This document shows positions 9,490 to 18,584 of a stretch of DNA of 64,000 nt, piece after piece. The stretch's first letter is position 1. Every line of letters begins with the position of its first letter. Under the pieces are notes generated by a model that saw nothing but the letters and a program-made list of their open reading frames with translations, did not search any database and had not been told where the DNA came from. A program made the translations under genes and the position numbers. This DNA is from Aurantiacibacter aquimixticola (lineage in GTDB: Bacteria; Pseudomonadota; Alphaproteobacteria; Sphingomonadales; Sphingomonadaceae): positions 1,364,001-1,428,000 of the forward strand of contig NZ_RAHX01000001.1 of the NCBI RefSeq assembly GCF_003605475.1, read 5' to 3'.

Positions 9490-10211
9490 GCAACGACATC
9501 GTGACTCGAAGCCCCCACTGGGATGCGATATGTGCAGTCACTAAGGTGGAGGATGTGGCAAGCGGGGTCAGCTTCCCGATTTCAAAAAGCCAAGCATCGC
9601 ATCTGACCGATACTTATATCATCGCTCACTATGATGGCGAGGGCGCGAGCACGCTCGCACTCATGTTGGCCTGTTTCCTTACGACCGAACCGATGATTTT
9701 CGAAGTCGGCACACCGGCAAGCCGGGCGTTCAAATCCCTGGCTGAGGAGCGGCGGTTCGCTCCTCCCGCGCACGCGGCCAATCCGGTGAACGCTGCGATC
9801 GACGAGCGGCTGCGCCACCCTGAAATCCCCGCCATTGTCGAGTTTGGACGTATGCATTGGCGAGATGCGATTAATGTCGGAAGACACCTTCAAGGACCGC
9901 GTTTCTCGGCAACCGTATACTTTTGCTTTTTGGCCTCAGAGAACGATCAAACTTTGCAAATTCCGAACTTGGCCTCGGATGCCGGGCTTCACAAAGTGCT
10001 GGCCTTTGGCGGTTACAAGATTTCCCGAGAAACCCGCGATGGCGTCATCAAGATTCCGATAATCCCATCCGACATGCAGCGGCTAATCTACAGCGAAGGG
10101 CTATCCCTAACGGATGCCGCCAATGCCACTTCTGATAAATTTTCGCTGGGTGTGTTCCTAGACGAATTCAAACAATTCGGGCTGGACGTGAATTGGGAAT
10201 TGACCGGATGA
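9486..10211 (+). CDS. Protein with degenerate P-loop-like segment, possibly TraL/MobD-like
   Basis: The product has 241 residues. Near residue 42 the segment IIAHYDGEGASTLALMLACF has the position and shape of the ParA/MinD deviant Walker A region (KGGxGKST) but lacks both lysines, so ATP hydrolysis is doubtful. The C-terminal region (LSLTDAANATSDKFSLGVFLDEFKQF) vaguely recalls the end of TraL of RP4, which is also 241 residues. ATG overlaps the upstream stop, and the gene's own stop overlaps the next ATG. The TraL comparison is from memory of the family and is weak; treat it as a hypothesis. Confidence 0.55.
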   Translation: MSNDIVTRSPHWDAICAVTKVEDVASGVSFPISKSQASHLTDTYIIAHYDGEGASTLALMLACFLTTEPMIFEVGTPASRAFKSLAEERRFAPPAHAANPVNAAIDERLRHPEIPAIVEFGRMHWRDAINVGRHLQGPRFSATVYFCFLASENDQTLQIPNLASDAGLHKVLAFGGYKISRETRDGVIKIPIIPSDMQRLIYSEGLSLTDAANATSDKFSLGVFLDEFKQFGLDVNWELTG

Positions 10212-10663
10212 TAACTCTCGACGACCTTTGGCAAAGCCTATTTGGCCAACCGATCACCACGTTCGAACGACGTATTATGACCGGAGTGTTAGACTATATC
10301 GGAGAGCGTAGCCCGGTCCTCGTGCTCGCCGCTATCTTGGTTTACATTCTGACCTTCGTTCTGCTTCGCGATCCAGCCAGCCCCTTCGTCATTTCGCGGA
10401 AACTTGGCGATACCATGCGCGATTTGGAGCGGCGCTTGCATGAGAACGAGCAGGGAGCTTACCTGTTCACACTCGCCCGCAAAGAGCTATTCGAAGACAT
10501 CGAATTCACGAAGAATGTTTTGGCGCTCGCTCGAAAAGACGCCCGTGAGAGAGAGGATCTGCCCGCGCGCGCATATTGGAAAATCGGAGTCGTCTCGTTC
10601 GCTGGGATGTTGGGCGCAATAGCGTTTAGTTTAAGCATTCTTAAGCTGACCGGCTTGGCATAG
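10208..10663 (+). CDS. Small membrane protein, third gene of the unit
   Basis: The product has 151 residues with two hydrophobic segments, about residues 32-50 (SPVLVLAAILVYILTFVLL) and 126-148 (VVSFAGMLGAIAFSLSILKL), separated by a charged helical stretch of about 75 residues (REREDLPAR and similar) that could form a coiled coil. ATG at 10208 overlaps the upstream TGA; an upstream in-frame TTG at 10193 is less likely because the ATGA coupling matches the junction before it. A membrane partner for the two upstream soluble proteins is inferred. TraM-like (RP4) is one candidate; no family was firmly recognised. Confidence 0.6.
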   Translation: MITLDDLWQSLFGQPITTFERRIMTGVLDYIGERSPVLVLAAILVYILTFVLLRDPASPFVISRKLGDTMRDLERRLHENEQGAYLFTLARKELFEDIEFTKNVLALARKDAREREDLPARAYWKIGVVSFAGMLGAIAFSLSILKLTGLA

Positions 10664-10933
10664 CGTCTGCCACGTGCCGCCTGATTTCTCTTCAATCTCT
10701 TTTGTATTTCCCAGCTGACTGAAAGCTGGCTACGATTGCGTTCTGCGTGCCTGCCGAACACTCAACCTCCAAGTAGTTGATCCGCGCTGCGTTGGGACTG
10801 GACGCGGCTGGAGCCGTGGCGTTAACTGCGAGACAAGCACCTTAAATCAAGCCAGCGGCGAGCAGAGCAATGGCGCGGGTCCTGTCATGGACCAACGAAC
10901 ATAGCTAGCCGAGCAATCGCAGAAAGAACATTC

Positions 10934-13426
10934 ATGGCCGTCAAAAAGTCCGACCTTTATTCATCGCTCTGGGCGTCCTGTAATGAGCTGCGCGGCGGCA
11001 TGGATTCGACCCAATACAAGGACTACGTCCTTTTCATGCTGTTCATCAAATATGTGTCGGACAAGTATGCGAACAGCGACGACATGGAGCCTCCGATCGT
11101 CATCCCCAAAGGCGCATCCTTTGATGACATGGTGGCGCTTACCGGTAACCCGGAGATCGGCGATCTCATCAACACTCAGGTCATTCAACCGCTTGTCGAA
11201 GCCAACGAACGGCTGGCTCGCACCGACTTTCCGGACTTTAACGATCCGAACAAGCTTGGGGATGGTAGTGAGAAAGAGAAGCGGATCAGCAACCTGATTG
11301 CGATTTTCAACAGTCCCGATCTCGATTTCGCGCAGAACCGTGCCGATCATGATGACATTCTGGGAGATGCCTACGAATACCTGATGCGGCACTTCGCGAC
11401 GGAAAGCGGCAAGAGCAAAGGCCAGTTCTACACGCCATCCGAAGTCAGCCGCATTATCGCAAAAGTTATCGGTATCTCTCCCCAAAATTCCGTGGCTGGA
11501 ACCACCGCATACGACCCCACATGCGGCTCCGGCTCGCTGCTACTCAAGGTTGCAGCTGAAGCGGGCAAACGGATCACCCTGGAAGGCCAAGAGAAAGACG
11601 TCACCACCGCCGGTCTTGCCCGCATGAATATGATCCTGCACGACTTCCCAACCGCCAATATCCTGCCCGGCAATACGCTGACAGCGCCCAAGTTCTTGGA
11701 AAATGAGCGCTTGCGCACTTACGATTACGTCGTCGCAAACCCACCCTTCTCGGACAAGTCATGGAGCAATGGCTTCTCCTATGACGAGGAGGGAGCGGTC
11801 GCGGACATTCATAACCGCTTCGTCTGGGGGGCGCCGCCGAAAAAGCAGGGCGATTACGCATACCTGCTCCACATCATCCGCTCGATGAACAGCACAGGCA
11901 AGGCGGTCTGCGTCCTCCCTCACGGCGTCCTGTTCCGCGGCAATGCCGAGGCGACCTTGCGCGAGGCGCTCGTGCGATCTGGCTACCTCAAGGGGATCAT
12001 TGGCCTGCCTGCCAACCTTTTTTATGGGACCGGCATCCCGGCCTGTCTTGTCGTGCTCGACAAGGAGAACGCCACCGCCCGCCGCGGGATCTTCATGATC
12101 GACGCCGCCAAAGGGTTCCGAAAGGACGGCGCCAAAAACCGCCTGCGCGAGCAGGACATCCACCGGATCGTCGACACTTTCCGCAAGGGTGCGGATGTGC
12201 AGAGATACGCCCGCATGGTCCCGTTTGACGAAATCATGGACGAGCGAAACGCCTTCAACCTGAACCTCGCGCGCTACATCGACACGTCTGAGCCGGAAGA
12301 CATCCACGATATCGACGCGCATCTCAACGGTGGCATCCCTGTAAGAGATGTCGAGGCGCTTCATCCTTGGTGGGAGGTCATGCCCGGGCTTCGCGGCAAG
12401 CTATTCGGAGATTTGCGGCCCGGCTATCTCGATATGACGCTCCCCGCTGAAGAAGTGAAGGATGCGATCAGCGCCGACACGGAATTCAAGCGTTTCGCGA
12501 CCTCGGCCGGAGAAGTCTTTACTGCCTGGCGCGAAAGGACGGATGCGACGTGCCGCCGCTTTGCAGCCGGCGATAATCCGAAAGAGCTGATCGAAACAGT
12601 CTCCGAGGATTTGCTGGAAGCCTTCCGGGCTGTCCCGATGCTCAACCACTATGACGTGTATCAGCATTTGATGGATTATTGGGCCGAGGCTCTGCAGGAT
12701 GACGCTTATCTGATCGCGGCTGTCGGCTGGGTCGATGGCGTGCAGCCGCGCGAAATTACCAAGCGCAAGGGCAAGAGCGGTAAGATGGAATGGCCCGAGC
12801 CGGGTGACTACACGCTGGGCAAACGCCGCTTCACGTCCGATCTGGTTCCGGCGCGGCTTATGGTGGATCGCTATTTCGAAGCCGAACAGGCGGCGATCGA
12901 CGAGCTCGACGGTCGCATCGCCGAACTGGAACAGGATCTTGCCGACCAGATCGAGGAAGGTTCGGGCGAGGACGGATTGCTGTCCGAGGTGATCGAGGGC
13001 GAAGGCGACAAGCAGAAGATCGTAGCCAAGGCGCTTAAGGACAGGCTGAAGGAGATCGGCGAAGACCTCGATTTCGCAGATGAGCGAGCCGCGCTCGAAG
13101 CCTACAAAAAGGTTATGGATGCGCTCGCCAAGACGAAGAAGCAGCGCAAAGCGGCCCAAGACAAGCTCTGGCAACTTGTTCATAAGAGATACGCTGCACT
13201 CAGCGAGGATGACGTGAAGACACTCGTAGTCGCTGACAAATGGCTGGCGGTCGTCAAGGAGAGGGTTGCCGGGGAGGTGCAGCAGGTGGCTCAAAAGCTT
13301 GCTGCTAGGGTCTGCACCCTTGCCGAGCGTTACGCTTCGCCCTTGCCTCAGTTGGAGCGGGAGGTTGATACGCTTTCATCGCGTGTTGCCGGTCATCTCA
13401 AGGCCATGGGTGCAACATGGAAATAA
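10934..13426 (+). CDS. hsdM: Type I restriction-modification methyltransferase subunit HsdM
   Basis: An N6-adenine methyltransferase of 830 residues. An N-terminal HsdM helical domain is followed by SAM-binding motif I (DPTCGSGSLLLK, about residues 196-207) and catalytic motif IV NPPF (about 272). Family members of about 500 residues are usual; here a roughly 330-residue C-terminal extension, rich in Glu/Lys/Ala and strongly helical (AALEAYKKVMDALAKTKKQR), is present, as in a known long HsdM subgroup. Its 3' end overlaps hsdS by 10 bp. It should act with HsdS and HsdR as a pentameric enzyme, methylating the bipartite target specified by HsdS. Confidence 0.95.
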   Translation: MAVKKSDLYSSLWASCNELRGGMDSTQYKDYVLFMLFIKYVSDKYANSDDMEPPIVIPKGASFDDMVALTGNPEIGDLINTQVIQPLVEANERLARTDFPDFNDPNKLGDGSEKEKRISNLIAIFNSPDLDFAQNRADHDDILGDAYEYLMRHFATESGKSKGQFYTPSEVSRIIAKVIGISPQNSVAGTTAYDPTCGSGSLLLKVAAEAGKRITLEGQEKDVTTAGLARMNMILHDFPTANILPGNTLTAPKFLENERLRTYDYVVANPPFSDKSWSNGFSYDEEGAVADIHNRFVWGAPPKKQGDYAYLLHIIRSMNSTGKAVCVLPHGVLFRGNAEATLREALVRSGYLKGIIGLPANLFYGTGIPACLVVLDKENATARRGIFMIDAAKGFRKDGAKNRLREQDIHRIVDTFRKGADVQRYARMVPFDEIMDERNAFNLNLARYIDTSEPEDIHDIDAHLNGGIPVRDVEALHPWWEVMPGLRGKLFGDLRPGYLDMTLPAEEVKDAISADTEFKRFATSAGEVFTAWRERTDATCRRFAAGDNPKELIETVSEDLLEAFRAVPMLNHYDVYQHLMDYWAEALQDDAYLIAAVGWVDGVQPREITKRKGKSGKMEWPEPGDYTLGKRRFTSDLVPARLMVDRYFEAEQAAIDELDGRIAELEQDLADQIEEGSGEDGLLSEVIEGEGDKQKIVAKALKDRLKEIGEDLDFADERAALEAYKKVMDALAKTKKQRKAAQDKLWQLVHKRYAALSEDDVKTLVVADKWLAVVKERVAGEVQQVAQKLAARVCTLAERYASPLPQLEREVDTLSSRVAGHLKAMGATWK

Positions 13427-14697
13427 GGCGAGGATACAAGCAGACCGAGATCGGAGTTCTCCCAGCGGATTGGCCTGTTGAACCCCTTGAACGGTTTCTT
13501 AAACAGAGAGCGACTTACGGGGTTGTCAAAGCGGGCAAGTTCCAATCTGTTGGGATACCTATGCTAAGGGGTGGAGACATTGCTGAAGGACGCATTGGCT
13601 CTGACCATCCTCTGATCTCAGTTGAGAAAAGCTCCGAATATGCGCGAACCGTCCTTCGGCAAAATGATGTCGTCATCGCCCTGGTTGGATACCCGGGCGA
13701 GGCAGCAGTCGTCCCGGCAAGATTGATAGGCGCAAATATATCCAGAGCTGTTGGGCTTTTGCGAACAAAGGCCAAGCTCAATCCAAACTTCCTGGTTGCA
13801 CTCCTAAACTCGCCTTCTGGTCGAGCCGAGTTTCTGCGGCCTAGTGCCGGATCTGCCCAGATCGTTGTGAATCTTAGTGCTCTTAACAAAATGCGCCTTC
13901 CCGTCCCGTCACTCCCCGAACAGCGCGCCATAGCGGTGGCGCTGGCGGATGTGGATGCGACGATTGCGGCTATGATCAAGCTGCTCGCCAAAAAGCGCGA
14001 CCTGCGCACCGCCACCATGCAGCGCTTGCTCACGGGAGAGAAGCGTCTTGCAGGCTTTTCAGAGCAATGGAGCTTCGCAAACCTAGGAGATTGTTTAACA
14101 GCGCCGCCTAGCTACGGCATCAATGCGCCCGCAGTTCCTCACTGTGACACTCTTCCCCGATACATCCGCATTACGGACATTACGGAAGAAGGTGATTACC
14201 TTCCTGACCCGCTGGTAGGCGTAAAATCGCACGACCCTCGCTATATTCTAAAGCCAGGCGACATAGTGTTTGCAAGAACCGGTGCCACGACTGGTAAAAC
14301 CTATCTATACGATCCGAAAGATGGGCAGCTTGTATACGCGGGATTTCTGATCCTAGCCCGTCCCGATCCTGAAAAACTAGTATCGAAATTTCTTGCTGCC
14401 TACACCACTACCAGATCTTATTGGAATTGGGTGAAAACTGTTTCTTTGCGCAGCGGGCAACCCGGCATAAACGGCCAACAGTTCGCTCGCCTCGAGATTC
14501 CTTTACCACCTGTCGATGAGCAGCTGGCTATCGCAGAAGTCATAACGGCGGCAGATCAGGAAATCGCTCTTCTAAAGGCTCGGATCAAGAAAACGCAGGC
14601 CCTCAAGCAGGCAATGATGCAGGCGCTTCTTACCGGCCGCGTGCGCCTTCCTCTCGAAACAGTCGAGGACGCCGGCAAGGAGCTTGCCGATGCTTGA
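13417..14697 (+). CDS. hsdS: Type I restriction-modification specificity subunit HsdS
   Basis: A 426-residue protein with two target-recognition domains separated and followed by conserved helical spacers. The first spacer contains LPEQRAIAVALADVDATI (about residues 166-183) and the second PPVDEQLAIAEVITAADQEI (about 366-385). The repeated LLTG motif (MQRLLTGEKRL, MQALLTGRVRLP) ends each spacer, giving the pseudo-twofold HsdS layout. The codon pattern of both recognition domains is less GC-rich than hsdM and hsdR, as expected for shuffled specificity regions. ATG overlaps hsdM; the stop overlaps hsdR. The target sequence cannot be predicted from this alone. Confidence 0.94.
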   Translation: MEIRRGYKQTEIGVLPADWPVEPLERFLKQRATYGVVKAGKFQSVGIPMLRGGDIAEGRIGSDHPLISVEKSSEYARTVLRQNDVVIALVGYPGEAAVVPARLIGANISRAVGLLRTKAKLNPNFLVALLNSPSGRAEFLRPSAGSAQIVVNLSALNKMRLPVPSLPEQRAIAVALADVDATIAAMIKLLAKKRDLRTATMQRLLTGEKRLAGFSEQWSFANLGDCLTAPPSYGINAPAVPHCDTLPRYIRITDITEEGDYLPDPLVGVKSHDPRYILKPGDIVFARTGATTGKTYLYDPKDGQLVYAGFLILARPDPEKLVSKFLAAYTTTRSYWNWVKTVSLRSGQPGINGQQFARLEIPLPPVDEQLAIAEVITAADQEIALLKARIKKTQALKQAMMQALLTGRVRLPLETVEDAGKELADA

Positions 14698-17600
14698 CCG
14701 CCCCCGGAGCGAACGGGTGACACAGGATCGCCTCGTGCGCTTTATTACCGCGCCCGCAGCGAACGACGGTCTTGGCTATAATTATCTCGGCGACTGGTCC
14801 AAGCGCGATAACAATCGCTGCGTCGAGCCCGAGCTTCTGCGCTCGAACCTATCCGAGCGGGGTTACACGCCGGACGAGATCAACGCCGCCCTCACCAAGC
14901 TGATGCAGGCGATCGAGGTCACAGGAACCACGCTCTACCAGGCGAACATGCGCACCTACACGCTGCTGCGTTACGGCGTGGACGTGCAAACCTCAGCCAG
15001 CGAGCCCTTCAAGACAATCCATCTGGTCGACTGGGACAACCCAGACAACAACGATTTCGCTTTGGCAGAAGAGGTAACCATCAGGGGCGGCCACGAGCGG
15101 CGGCCCGACCTCGTGGTCTATCTCAACGGGCTTGCTGTCGCGGTGATCGAACTCAAGCGCTCCTCGGTCGAGATCGGCGACGGGATCCGGCAACTGATCT
15201 CCAACCAAGAGGAAATATTCAACGCCCCGTTCTTCGCCACCGCGCAATTGCTGCTAGCCGGCAACGACACCCAAGGGCTGCGCTATGGAACGGTGGGAAC
15301 GCCCGAAACCTACTTCGTGGAATGGCGCGACGAGGACCCGCCAACCGACGATTTCGCTCCAGGTGTTTTGCTGGACCGACCGGTTAGTCAGATCCTGCGC
15401 AAGGACCGCCTTCTCGATCTCATCCGGCACTTCGTCATTTTCGACGCCGGCCAGAAGAAGGTGCCACGGCAGCATCAGTTCACCGGAGTAAAGTTGGCCC
15501 AGGAACGGCTGGCAAAACGCGAGGGCGGCGTGATCTGGCACTCGCAGGGTTCGGGCAAGAGTATCCTCATGGTGCTGCTGGCAAAATGGATACTGGAACA
15601 CGACCCCGAGGCGCGTGTTCTCATCGTTACTGACCGGGACGAACTCGATAAGCAAATCGAGGGCGTGATGCGAAACGCCGGTGTCACCGCAGCCGACGCA
15701 CCCTCGCCGCGGGTGACGAAGCGGGATCAATTCGTGAGCTGGCTTGGTTCCCCCTCGCCCCGCCTGATCTGCGCGCTGATCCATAAATTCGACACGACCG
15801 ACCTATCGGGTCCGCCGCCAAAGGTGCACGGCCGGTTCTACGTCTTCGTGGACGAGTGCCACCGCACGCAGGGCGGCGACATGAACAAACAGATGAAGCG
15901 TTGGTTGGAGGGTGCGATCTTCGTAGGCTTTACCGGCACGCCGCTCCTGAAGAAAGACCGGCAGACCACGCGAGACGTGTTCGGGACCTACATCCATACC
16001 TACAAATTTCAGGAAGCCGTGCGGGACAAGGTGGTCCTCGACCTGAAATACGAAGCCCGCGACGTGCCGCAGAAAATGACGGACCCAGCTGCCATCGACG
16101 CTTGGTTCGAGAAGCAGACTAAGGGCCTGAACAAATATCAGAAGGCAGTTCTTCGCAAGCGGTGGGCGAGGATGGAAGAGCTGCTCAGTTCGACAGGCCG
16201 CAAACAGCGTATCGTTGCTGAGATCGTCAAGGACTTCGATCTCAAGCCTCGCCTGTCAGATGATCGCGGCACAGCGATCCTAGTCGCCGATTCCATTCGC
16301 GATGCATGCGAATACTTCCGACTTTTTCAGGGCACCCGTCTGGCTGGCCAAGTGGGGATTGTCACCTCATTCGAGCCGAACCACAACGCGGTCTCCCGTG
16401 AACCTGCCAAGAGCGATGAACGCTATAAGTTCGACACCTACACGATTTTCGTGCTCGCGAGCGGTCAGAGCACCGGAGCCTATGAAACGGAGATCAAGCG
16501 TCGGTTCATCGATGAACCAGCGAACATGAAGCTGATCATCGTCGTCTCAAAGCTGCTCACCGGCTTCGATGCCCCAAGCTGCACCTACATCTACCTCGAC
16601 GACACGCTGCGCGATCACAATCTTTTTCAGGCAATTTGCCGCACCAACCGGCTCGATGGCGACGACAAGGAATATGGCTACATTGTCGACTTCAAGGAGC
16701 TGTTTGGAAAGGTCCAAGAGGCAATCGCAATCTACAGCTCCGACGAGCTCGATGTCGACCAAGGGGACGGCGGCGACAATAACGTCACGATCAAGGAATG
16801 GCTCGAAGAAGGGAAGGCGCGACTGGAGGCTATCCGCGAGGAACTGCACTATTTATGCGAACCCGTTCCGCCGCCTCGCGAGGTTGAGCAGTTTCTGCGA
16901 TATTTCTGCGGCGATGCCGGTAGCCCCGAAGCGCTGCTGGAGACGGAACCGTTGCGGATCGCCTTCTACAAGTCGGTTGCCTCGTTCGTGCGAGCGTATG
17001 GTGCACTGGCCGCCAACCTAGAAGAGGCGGGATACTCAGCGACAGAGCAGGCCGAGATCGTTGGAGAAGTCGAGGCGTATGTGGACTTGCGCGCAGCGAT
17101 CAAGCGACACTCGGGAGAGGAACTCGACATCAAGCCCTACGAGGCGGATATGCGGCACCTCCTGAACACTTACATTGAGGCAGAGGCAGCCAACACTCTT
17201 GGAACGCTCTCCAAGGTATCGCTCACCGAAGCGATCATCGAGACCGGAATCCACGATGCCATTGCCAAACAGCTCAACGAGAAAGGCAAGCTTTCGAAGA
17301 ACGCGATCGCCGAAGGGATTATCAACAATATCCGCAAGACGATCATCCGCGAGCAGTTAACAGATCCGCGCTTCTATGAGGAGATGTCCAAACTGCTCGA
17401 GGACCTAATTAAGCATGCTCGCGAGAGTGCGGTAGCTTACGAAGAGTTTCTTCGCGAGGCCGAGGAACTGGTTAGGAAACTAGCGGAAAAGGAAGCCGAT
17501 CCGGGGCTACCTGCAGCGCTTCAAGGCAACCGTGAGGCTGCTGTGATCTACAACAACTTGGCAGCGCTCCCGGCGACGACATTCGCTTGTCCGCTAGGTG

Positions 17601-17785
17601 ATGATGAAAGAGCAAATCTAGCTCTAGAAGTGGACATCGCTGTCCGCGAGCGCGCGCCCGCAGGATGGAAAGGCGATCCCATCCGAGAAAAGGAAGTTAA
17701 AAACACACTGTTCCCCCTCTTCGACCGCGACCGTGATGCTACCATGGCGATATTCAAAATCATCAAGAGCCAACCGGGGTATTGA
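14690..17785 (+). CDS. hsdR: Type I restriction endonuclease subunit HsdR
   Basis: A 1031-residue motor nuclease. The N-terminal PD-(D/E)XK site is visible as RRPDLVVY followed by AVIELKRSS (about residues 135-155). The SF2 translocase follows, with Walker A HSQGSGKS (about 283-290), a DECH box in FVDECHRTQGG (about 386-396), motif III TGTP and motif VI QAICRTNR. The C-terminal helical region is for HsdM/HsdS docking. ATG at 14690 is preferred to the TTG two codons upstream; it overlaps the hsdS stop by 8 bp. Complete and apparently functional, cutting unmethylated DNA after translocation. Confidence 0.95.
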   Translation: MLDRPRSERVTQDRLVRFITAPAANDGLGYNYLGDWSKRDNNRCVEPELLRSNLSERGYTPDEINAALTKLMQAIEVTGTTLYQANMRTYTLLRYGVDVQTSASEPFKTIHLVDWDNPDNNDFALAEEVTIRGGHERRPDLVVYLNGLAVAVIELKRSSVEIGDGIRQLISNQEEIFNAPFFATAQLLLAGNDTQGLRYGTVGTPETYFVEWRDEDPPTDDFAPGVLLDRPVSQILRKDRLLDLIRHFVIFDAGQKKVPRQHQFTGVKLAQERLAKREGGVIWHSQGSGKSILMVLLAKWILEHDPEARVLIVTDRDELDKQIEGVMRNAGVTAADAPSPRVTKRDQFVSWLGSPSPRLICALIHKFDTTDLSGPPPKVHGRFYVFVDECHRTQGGDMNKQMKRWLEGAIFVGFTGTPLLKKDRQTTRDVFGTYIHTYKFQEAVRDKVVLDLKYEARDVPQKMTDPAAIDAWFEKQTKGLNKYQKAVLRKRWARMEELLSSTGRKQRIVAEIVKDFDLKPRLSDDRGTAILVADSIRDACEYFRLFQGTRLAGQVGIVTSFEPNHNAVSREPAKSDERYKFDTYTIFVLASGQSTGAYETEIKRRFIDEPANMKLIIVVSKLLTGFDAPSCTYIYLDDTLRDHNLFQAICRTNRLDGDDKEYGYIVDFKELFGKVQEAIAIYSSDELDVDQGDGGDNNVTIKEWLEEGKARLEAIREELHYLCEPVPPPREVEQFLRYFCGDAGSPEALLETEPLRIAFYKSVASFVRAYGALAANLEEAGYSATEQAEIVGEVEAYVDLRAAIKRHSGEELDIKPYEADMRHLLNTYIEAEAANTLGTLSKVSLTEAIIETGIHDAIAKQLNEKGKLSKNAIAEGIINNIRKTIIREQLTDPRFYEEMSKLLEDLIKHARESAVAYEEFLREAEELVRKLAEKEADPGLPAALQGNREAAVIYNNLAALPATTFACPLGDDERANLALEVDIAVRERAPAGWKGDPIREKEVKNTLFPLFDRDRDATMAIFKIIKSQPGY

Positions 17786-18489
17786 TGGTCGAGACAATCG
17801 AAATCGCTGACTTGTCGATCGCAGTGACTCGAAAGGCAGTGAAGAATGTCCACCTTTCGGTTCATCCTCCGGAAGGTCGCGTCACACTCGTTGCACCGAC
17901 TGACACACGGATCGAAGTGGCTCGCGCCTACGCCATTACACGCCTAGGTTGGATACGAAAGCAGCAGGAGCGATTCCGGGACCAAGTTCGCGAGTCACCG
18001 CGGCGGTTCGTGACACGCGAAAGCCATCATCTTTGGGGAAGACGTCACCTCCTGAAGATCGAAGAGCACGAAGGTCGACAAGGTGTGACTGTTGGCCACC
18101 GAACCATCCACCTTCGTGTCAGGCCTGGGTCAGACACATCAAAGCGGGCCGAAATCATTCATCGATGGCACCTCCGTCTTTTGCACCAAGCCCTGCCGCC
18201 CATAATTGAAAAATGGGAGCCTCGTTTGAGCGTAACCGTCGAACGCTACTTCCTCCAACGAATGAAAACGAAGTGGGGCAGTTGTAACGCTGTGCAGCGG
18301 ACGATTAGATTGAACACCGAACTCGTGAAGAAGCCCCGCGACCTACTCGAATACGTGGTGGTGCACGAAATGATCCATATTCTCGAACCAACCCATAGCC
18401 CGAGATTCTTCGAGCTTCTCACAAAGAACTATCCGAACTGGGCCGAGGCTCGCCTAGAACTGAACGAGCTTCCGGTCCCTGCGATGTAG
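17785..18489 (+). CDS. YgjP-like (DUF45) metallopeptidase linked to type I RM
   Basis: A 234-residue protein with the zinc-metallopeptidase signature HEMIHILEPTHSPRFFELL (about residues 192-210; HExxH plus downstream H), preceded by the family motif MKTKWGSCN. YgjP/DUF45 proteins are frequently encoded beside hsdR. Here the start overlaps the hsdR stop by one base (TGATG), so it is the fourth gene of the hsd operon. The role is unknown; control or clearance of the restriction complex is a reasonable inference from linkage, but no cleavage substrate is established. It ends 96 bp before the convergent WYL gene. Confidence 0.88.
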   Translation: MVETIEIADLSIAVTRKAVKNVHLSVHPPEGRVTLVAPTDTRIEVARAYAITRLGWIRKQQERFRDQVRESPRRFVTRESHHLWGRRHLLKIEEHEGRQGVTVGHRTIHLRVRPGSDTSKRAEIIHRWHLRLLHQALPPIIEKWEPRLSVTVERYFLQRMKTKWGSCNAVQRTIRLNTELVKKPRDLLEYVVVHEMIHILEPTHSPRFFELLTKNYPNWAEARLELNELPVPAM

Positions 18490-18584
18490 GCAAAGAGCTT
18501 TTTGGGGCGAGATTGTTTTCGACCTGCTCGAAGGTCGCGATCAAACTTCTTTACGAGAGCAGGATCAAGCGGTGTCAGCCTCGC

